From CAZUHK01 sp964620345 (GTDB taxonomy: Bacteria; Planctomycetota; Phycisphaerae; Phycisphaerales; Zrk34): a stretch of 8,914 nt of DNA. A program made the position numbers and the translations under genes. The notes under the pieces are model-generated. The model saw only the letters and a program-made list of their open reading frames with translations. It was not told the origin of the DNA and did no database searches. Below, one piece after another: positions 6,682-8,914 of the stretch; positions within the stretch are counted from its first letter, which is position 1; every line of letters starts with the position of its first letter. Where the stretch lies: assembly GCA_964620345.1 (NCBI GenBank), contig CAZUHK010000139.1, positions 1-8,914 on the forward strand, written 5' to 3'.

Positions 6682-7467
6682 GTGCCCACCGCAATTCTGA
6701 TCGAAGCGGTCGTCGCGGGCCTGCTGGCCAGCGTGGCGTGCGGCTTGGGTGCGCTGCCGGTGTTCATCCCGGGGCTCGACCCGAAAAAACACATCGGCCT
6801 GGGCTACGGCGTGGCGGGGGGCCTGATGTTCTCCGCCTCGGTGTACAACCTCATCCTCCCGGGGCTGAACATCGACGGCTTCGCCTGGCGCTTCGGCAAT
6901 GTCTGGCCGGTGCTCGTGGGCATCCTCGCCGGCGCGGCGTTCATGTCGCTGACCGACCGCTTCCTGCACGACCGCGGCGACGCGAAGCTCGACGAACAAT
7001 TCAACCAATGGGGCGGCCGCGTCGGCCTGCTGGTGTTCATCGCGATGACGGTACACAGCATCCCCGAAGGCGTGGCGGTGGGCACGGCGTACACCGCGGG
7101 CGAGAAGGCGTTCGGCCACGAGGGGCTGGGCGCGACCGTCGCCCTGGCGATCGCGATCCACAACATCCCCGAGGGCCTGGCGGTGGCCATCCCCATGCGC
7201 AGCGCCGGCGCGTCGCTTGGCCGATGCTTCGGCGCCGCGTTCTTCACGTCCCTGCCCCAGCCGATCGCCGCGATCCCCGCGGTGCTGCTGGCCTGGTTCT
7301 TCGAGCCGCTCATGCCGCTGCTCATGGGCTTCGCCGCGGGCGCGATGATCTTCCTGGTCGTGCTGGAGCTGCTGCCCGAGGCGCTGCAGACCCAAAGCCA
7401 CAGCCACATCGCCTGGGCGTTTACGATCGGCTTCGGCGGCATGCTGCTGATCCAGGTCGTGTTGTAG
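6682..7467 (+). CDS. ZIP-family divalent metal transporter
   Basis: A 261-residue inner-membrane protein that likely brings zinc or a similar divalent metal into the cytoplasm. About eight hydrophobic segments are visible: roughly 5-26, 37-60, 72-92, 113-133, 149-171, 181-207, 209-232 and 241-261. The two metal-binding helices carry HSIPEG (125-130) and HNIPEG (160-165), the hallmark of the family, and LELLPEA (228-234) adds a further acidic site in a later helix. The fourth-helix motif has Ser where ZupT-like proteins often have Asn. The loop between helices 3 and 4 (about 93-112) is short and charged, without the His-rich run of many eukaryotic ZIPs. The GTG start is supported by GGAG 7 nt upstream and by the position of helix 1. 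The zinc-ribbon gene follows on the same strand after 44 nt, so co-transcription is likely. The metal cannot be read from sequence. Confidence 0.92.
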   Translation: MPTAILIEAVVAGLLASVACGLGALPVFIPGLDPKKHIGLGYGVAGGLMFSASVYNLILPGLNIDGFAWRFGNVWPVLVGILAGAAFMSLTDRFLHDRGDAKLDEQFNQWGGRVGLLVFIAMTVHSIPEGVAVGTAYTAGEKAFGHEGLGATVALAIAIHNIPEGLAVAIPMRSAGASLGRCFGAAFFTSLPQPIAAIPAVLLAWFFEPLMPLLMGFAAGAMIFLVVLELLPEALQTQSHSHIAWAFTIGFGGMLLIQVVL

Positions 7468-7477
7468 GCACCGGTGC
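7468..7477. repeat. 10-bp palindrome right after the ZIP stop codon
   Basis: GCACCGGTGC starts at the base after the TAG. A second CCGGTGC at 7505-7511, next to the ATG of the zinc-ribbon gene, could instead pair with GCACCGG and fold the 44-nt intergenic stretch. This might weaken or control translation of the second gene; the evidence is only the complementarity. Confidence 0.35.
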
Positions 7478-7511
7478 AACAAACACCGCGGCCGGGGCGT
7501 TGGGCCGGTGC

Positions 7512-8003
7512 ATGGTCGCTCAAAGCGAATACTTGCGGATCCGCATGACGTGCGTGAAGTGCCGCGCGTGGCTGTCGGCCCCGATCCGTTTCGCCGGCAA
7601 GTCGGCGCGCTGCCCGCTGTGTGGCTGCGCGCAGCAGGTGCCCCACGCGCCGGCGCCGGTCGCCGCGGCCGCGGCGACCGGCAACGGCAACGGCTCGGCC
7701 GACGCCGCGAACGACTGGCGCCTGCCGCCGCGCGTGGCGCACGAGCCGTACCTCGCGGTGCTCGACGAGGCGGCCGACGCGCGGCGCAAGTCGGTGGACA
7801 TCGAACCACCGGCCGGCGAGCGCTGGGGTCGGTTGGATCGGCTGGGCTGGGCGCTGGTGGCGGTCAACGTCGCGACGCTGATCGCGATCGTCGTGGCGAT
7901 CGCCGCGCCGTTGCCGGCGAGATCGGAAGCGCCGGATTCGGCGCCGGCGAACGATGGGCCGGCGCTCACCGCACCGACGGACGATCCGACGATTGACTTC
8001 TAA
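7512..8003 (+). CDS. Small membrane protein with N-terminal zinc ribbon
   Basis: A 163-residue protein. The N-terminus holds two CxxC pairs (C14/C17 in TCVKC and C34/C37 in CPLCGC) about 16 residues apart, with FAGKSARCP between them. This pattern matches the small zinc-ribbon modules placed at the start of many planctomycete proteins. A low-complexity Ala/Gly/Asn linker (46-66) follows, then RVAHEPYLAVLDEA (74-87), a membrane helix (about 111-132, LGWALVAVNVATLIAIVVAIAA) and a short acidic tail. The ribbon side is probably cytoplasmic. The start could be the ATG at 7512 or the one at 7545 (MTCVKC); 7512 is preferred because relatives have a few residues before the first cysteine, but neither has a strong ribosome-binding site. 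It follows the metal transporter by 44 nt on the same strand, which suggests one transcript, and converges on the next gene with a 5-nt gap. Function unknown. Confidence 0.75.
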   Translation: MVAQSEYLRIRMTCVKCRAWLSAPIRFAGKSARCPLCGCAQQVPHAPAPVAAAAATGNGNGSADAANDWRLPPRVAHEPYLAVLDEAADARRKSVDIEPPAGERWGRLDRLGWALVAVNVATLIAIVVAIAAPLPARSEAPDSAPANDGPALTAPTDDPTIDF

Positions 8004-8008
8004 CCGGC

Positions 8009-8659
8009 CTACTCCTCTGCCTCGCCGCCGAACAGGTGGTCGACGACATCACCCGGGCCGATGCGGTCGATGCGGGCCCGCAGTTGTTTGTCGATCTGTT
8101 CGTAGTCGTACACCTGCGGCGCCGGCGTGAGTTGCGTGGGCCGATCGCCCTCGACCGGCACCAGGCCCAGCGAGCCGTCGCCGGTGACGGTCACGATCCA
8201 CCGCCCCGGCGCGAGCGAGCGGTACACCGCATGGCCCTGCCGGGCGCCGGGCGCGTCCCAATCGACGAACTCGAAGCGGGTGTCCAGCAGCAGGCCTTCG
8301 CTGGGCGCGGTGCGATCATCGTAGAGTCGGCGGATCCACAGCCGGCCGTCGATCTGCACGTAGTCGCAGTAGATCTCGTTCGACGGGTCGAAGCCGGTCT
8401 CGATGTTCCGCCGACCCCCGTCGGGCGTGGGCACGGAGAGGGTGAGTCGGCCTTCATCGACGATCAACTCGGTGACCGCGGTCTTGCGGATCGCCTGGTT
8501 GTACATCGTCCGCAGCGATTCGTAGTCGCTGCTGAGCTGCTGGATGCGGTCGCGGTAGATGTCCGCGGCCATGTGGCTGGCGGTGAGGCGGTAGCCCAGC
8601 AGGCCCGAGCCGCCCAGCAGCAGCACGACACCGCCGCGATAGAGGAGTTTGACGAACAC
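8009..8659 (-). CDS. Membrane-anchored hypothetical protein with N-terminal helix and short coil
   Basis: A 216-residue protein of no family I can name. An N-terminal membrane helix (about 5-24, LLYRGGVVLLLGGSGLLGYR) acts as an uncleaved anchor, followed by a helical, coil-like stretch (31-60, with RDRIQQLSSDYESLRTMYNQ) and a soluble, beta-rich domain (62-170). The latter has conserved-looking blocks IRKTAVTELIVDEGRL (57-72), DPSNEIYCDYVQIDGRLWIRR (split around residue 100, 91-111), VDWDAPGARQGHAVYRSL (132-149) and WIVTVTGDGSLGLVPV (154-169). The soluble part is probably periplasmic, given an N-in anchor. The GTG at 8659 is chosen as start because GGAG stands 8 nt upstream and the anchor follows at once. 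In-frame ATGs at 8683 and 8785 would add an Arg/Pro-rich, unlikely leader. It converges on the zinc-ribbon gene, leaving 5 nt and no room for a separate terminator. Confidence 0.75.
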   Translation of the reverse strand: MFVKLLYRGGVVLLLGGSGLLGYRLTASHMAADIYRDRIQQLSSDYESLRTMYNQAIRKTAVTELIVDEGRLTLSVPTPDGGRRNIETGFDPSNEIYCDYVQIDGRLWIRRLYDDRTAPSEGLLLDTRFEFVDWDAPGARQGHAVYRSLAPGRWIVTVTGDGSLGLVPVEGDRPTQLTPAPQVYDYEQIDKQLRARIDRIGPGDVVDHLFGGEAEE

Positions 8660-8667
8660 GGTTGGGG

Positions 8668-8671
8668 CTCC
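8668..8671 (-). promoter_or_regulatory. Ribosome binding site deciding a GTG start
   Basis: GGAG on the minus strand, 8 nt before the GTG at 8659. The nearby ATG at 8683 has no comparable site. Confidence 0.6.
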
Positions 8672-8717
8672 AAAGGGTCGCATGAGTTGACATCGGCCCA
8701 ACGCGACGGGCGTCTGC

Positions 8718-8723
8718 ATTGTA
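8718..8723 (-). promoter_or_regulatory. Candidate -10 box (TACAAT) for the minus-strand membrane protein
   Basis: TACAAT on the minus strand, 58 nt before the GTG at 8659, in the context GGTTACAATGC. It matches the TACAAT before the coiled-coil gene. No clear -35 is seen. Confidence 0.4.
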
Positions 8724-8785
8724 ACCACCGGCAACAAGCGAATCGTCCGGCCGGTGCACTGGCTGCTTCGGATCCCGGGGCGCAT

Positions 8786-8914
8786 CCGTGCGATTCATCG
8801 ATAACCGGTCAACGCCGTGTGACCGCCGCACCGACAAGGTCCGCCGGCCGGCGGCGCGGCGCGCTTAGAGCAGCGGGTATGACTTTTCTGCCCCTTCCCC
8901 CTCTCAGGGGGAAG
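8786..8914. other. Right-end intergenic region with inverted repeats, no gene seen
   Basis: No coding sequence with a plausible start or composition is seen here. It holds an interrupted repeat CGGTCA (8806-8811) / TGACCG (8820-8825) with an 8-nt spacer, a 14-bp palindrome CCGCCGGCCGGCGG (8841-8854) and the edge hairpin listed separately. It is upstream of the minus-strand gene, so some of it may be regulatory. Confidence 0.5.
8894..8914. repeat. Perfect 9-bp hairpin at the right edge
   Basis: CTTCCCCCT (8894-8902) and its exact complement AGGGGGAAG (8906-8914) enclose a 3-nt loop, CTC. The preceding CCC (8891-8893) may extend the stem beyond the window. No T run follows on either strand within view, so it is not a plain intrinsic terminator. 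The purine/pyrimidine-pure arms look like an interspersed palindromic unit. Confidence 0.6.

Noticed and set aside
6666..7511. The upstream part of the frame that contains the zinc-ribbon gene, which stays open back to 6666
   Set aside because: In this stretch the frame overlaps the ZIP gene out of phase and gives Arg/Gly/Pro-rich nonsense. Real coding begins at 7512.
6022..7809. A 595-codon minus-strand open frame over the ZIP and zinc-ribbon genes
   Set aside because: The opposite strand holds a clear ZIP transporter; the antisense translation is Arg/Pro/Ala low-complexity sequence.
1..8914. tRNA, rRNA, CRISPR array, insertion sequence, prophage or toxin-antitoxin features
   Set aside because: None was seen on reading both strands; no repeat arrays, transposase motifs or tRNA-like cloverleaf arms were found.

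Overview
The window reads as an ordinary chromosomal segment of a very GC-rich, Gram-negative-type bacterium. A planctomycete, perhaps of the Phycisphaerae branch, is my best guess. The reasons are the ARGSG and PDIDID signatures of the DnaE polymerase, two lineage-style membrane proteins (a zinc-ribbon/one-helix protein and a one-helix coiled-coil protein), -10-like boxes without good -35 boxes, and a PhyH-family dioxygenase of the HxG subtype. This assignment rests on remembered family features and was not tested by a search.

Layout from left to right: (1) 1-1857, minus strand: the N-terminal half of dnaE (replicative DNA polymerase III alpha), cut by the left edge of the window. (2) 1858-1996: a divergent intergenic region with a perfect 9+9 bp inverted repeat. 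(3) 1997-2800, plus: a cytoplasmic alpha/beta hydrolase of the acetylxylan-esterase-like type. (4) 2819-4276, minus: bioA (biotin synthesis), convergent with the hydrolase and carrying an unusual Gly/Ala/Pro-rich insert. (5) 4277-4385: a divergent promoter region with a consensus TATAAT. (6) 4386-5327, plus: a phytanoyl-CoA dioxygenase-family protein. (7) 5484-6575, plus: a coiled-coil protein with one membrane helix and an acidic Pro/Ala-rich tail. (8) 6682-7467, plus: a ZIP-family metal transporter, followed 44 nt later by (9) 7512-8003, plus: a small zinc-ribbon membrane protein. (10) 8009-8659, minus: a membrane-anchored hypothetical protein, convergent with the previous gene. (11) 8660-8914: no gene; a minus-strand -10-like box and several inverted repeats, including a perfect 9 bp hairpin ending exactly at the right edge.

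The genes do not form one pathway. dnaE and bioA are housekeeping genes standing alone. The ZIP transporter and zinc-ribbon gene are the only pair that looks like an operon. The other plus-strand genes appear to have their own ribosome-binding sites and promoters. No mobile element, CRISPR array, tRNA, rRNA or defence system was seen, and I do not find a convincing novel multigene system. The most unusual features are the HxG iron-site motif of the dioxygenase, the inserts in BioA and DnaE, and the uncharacterised membrane proteins.
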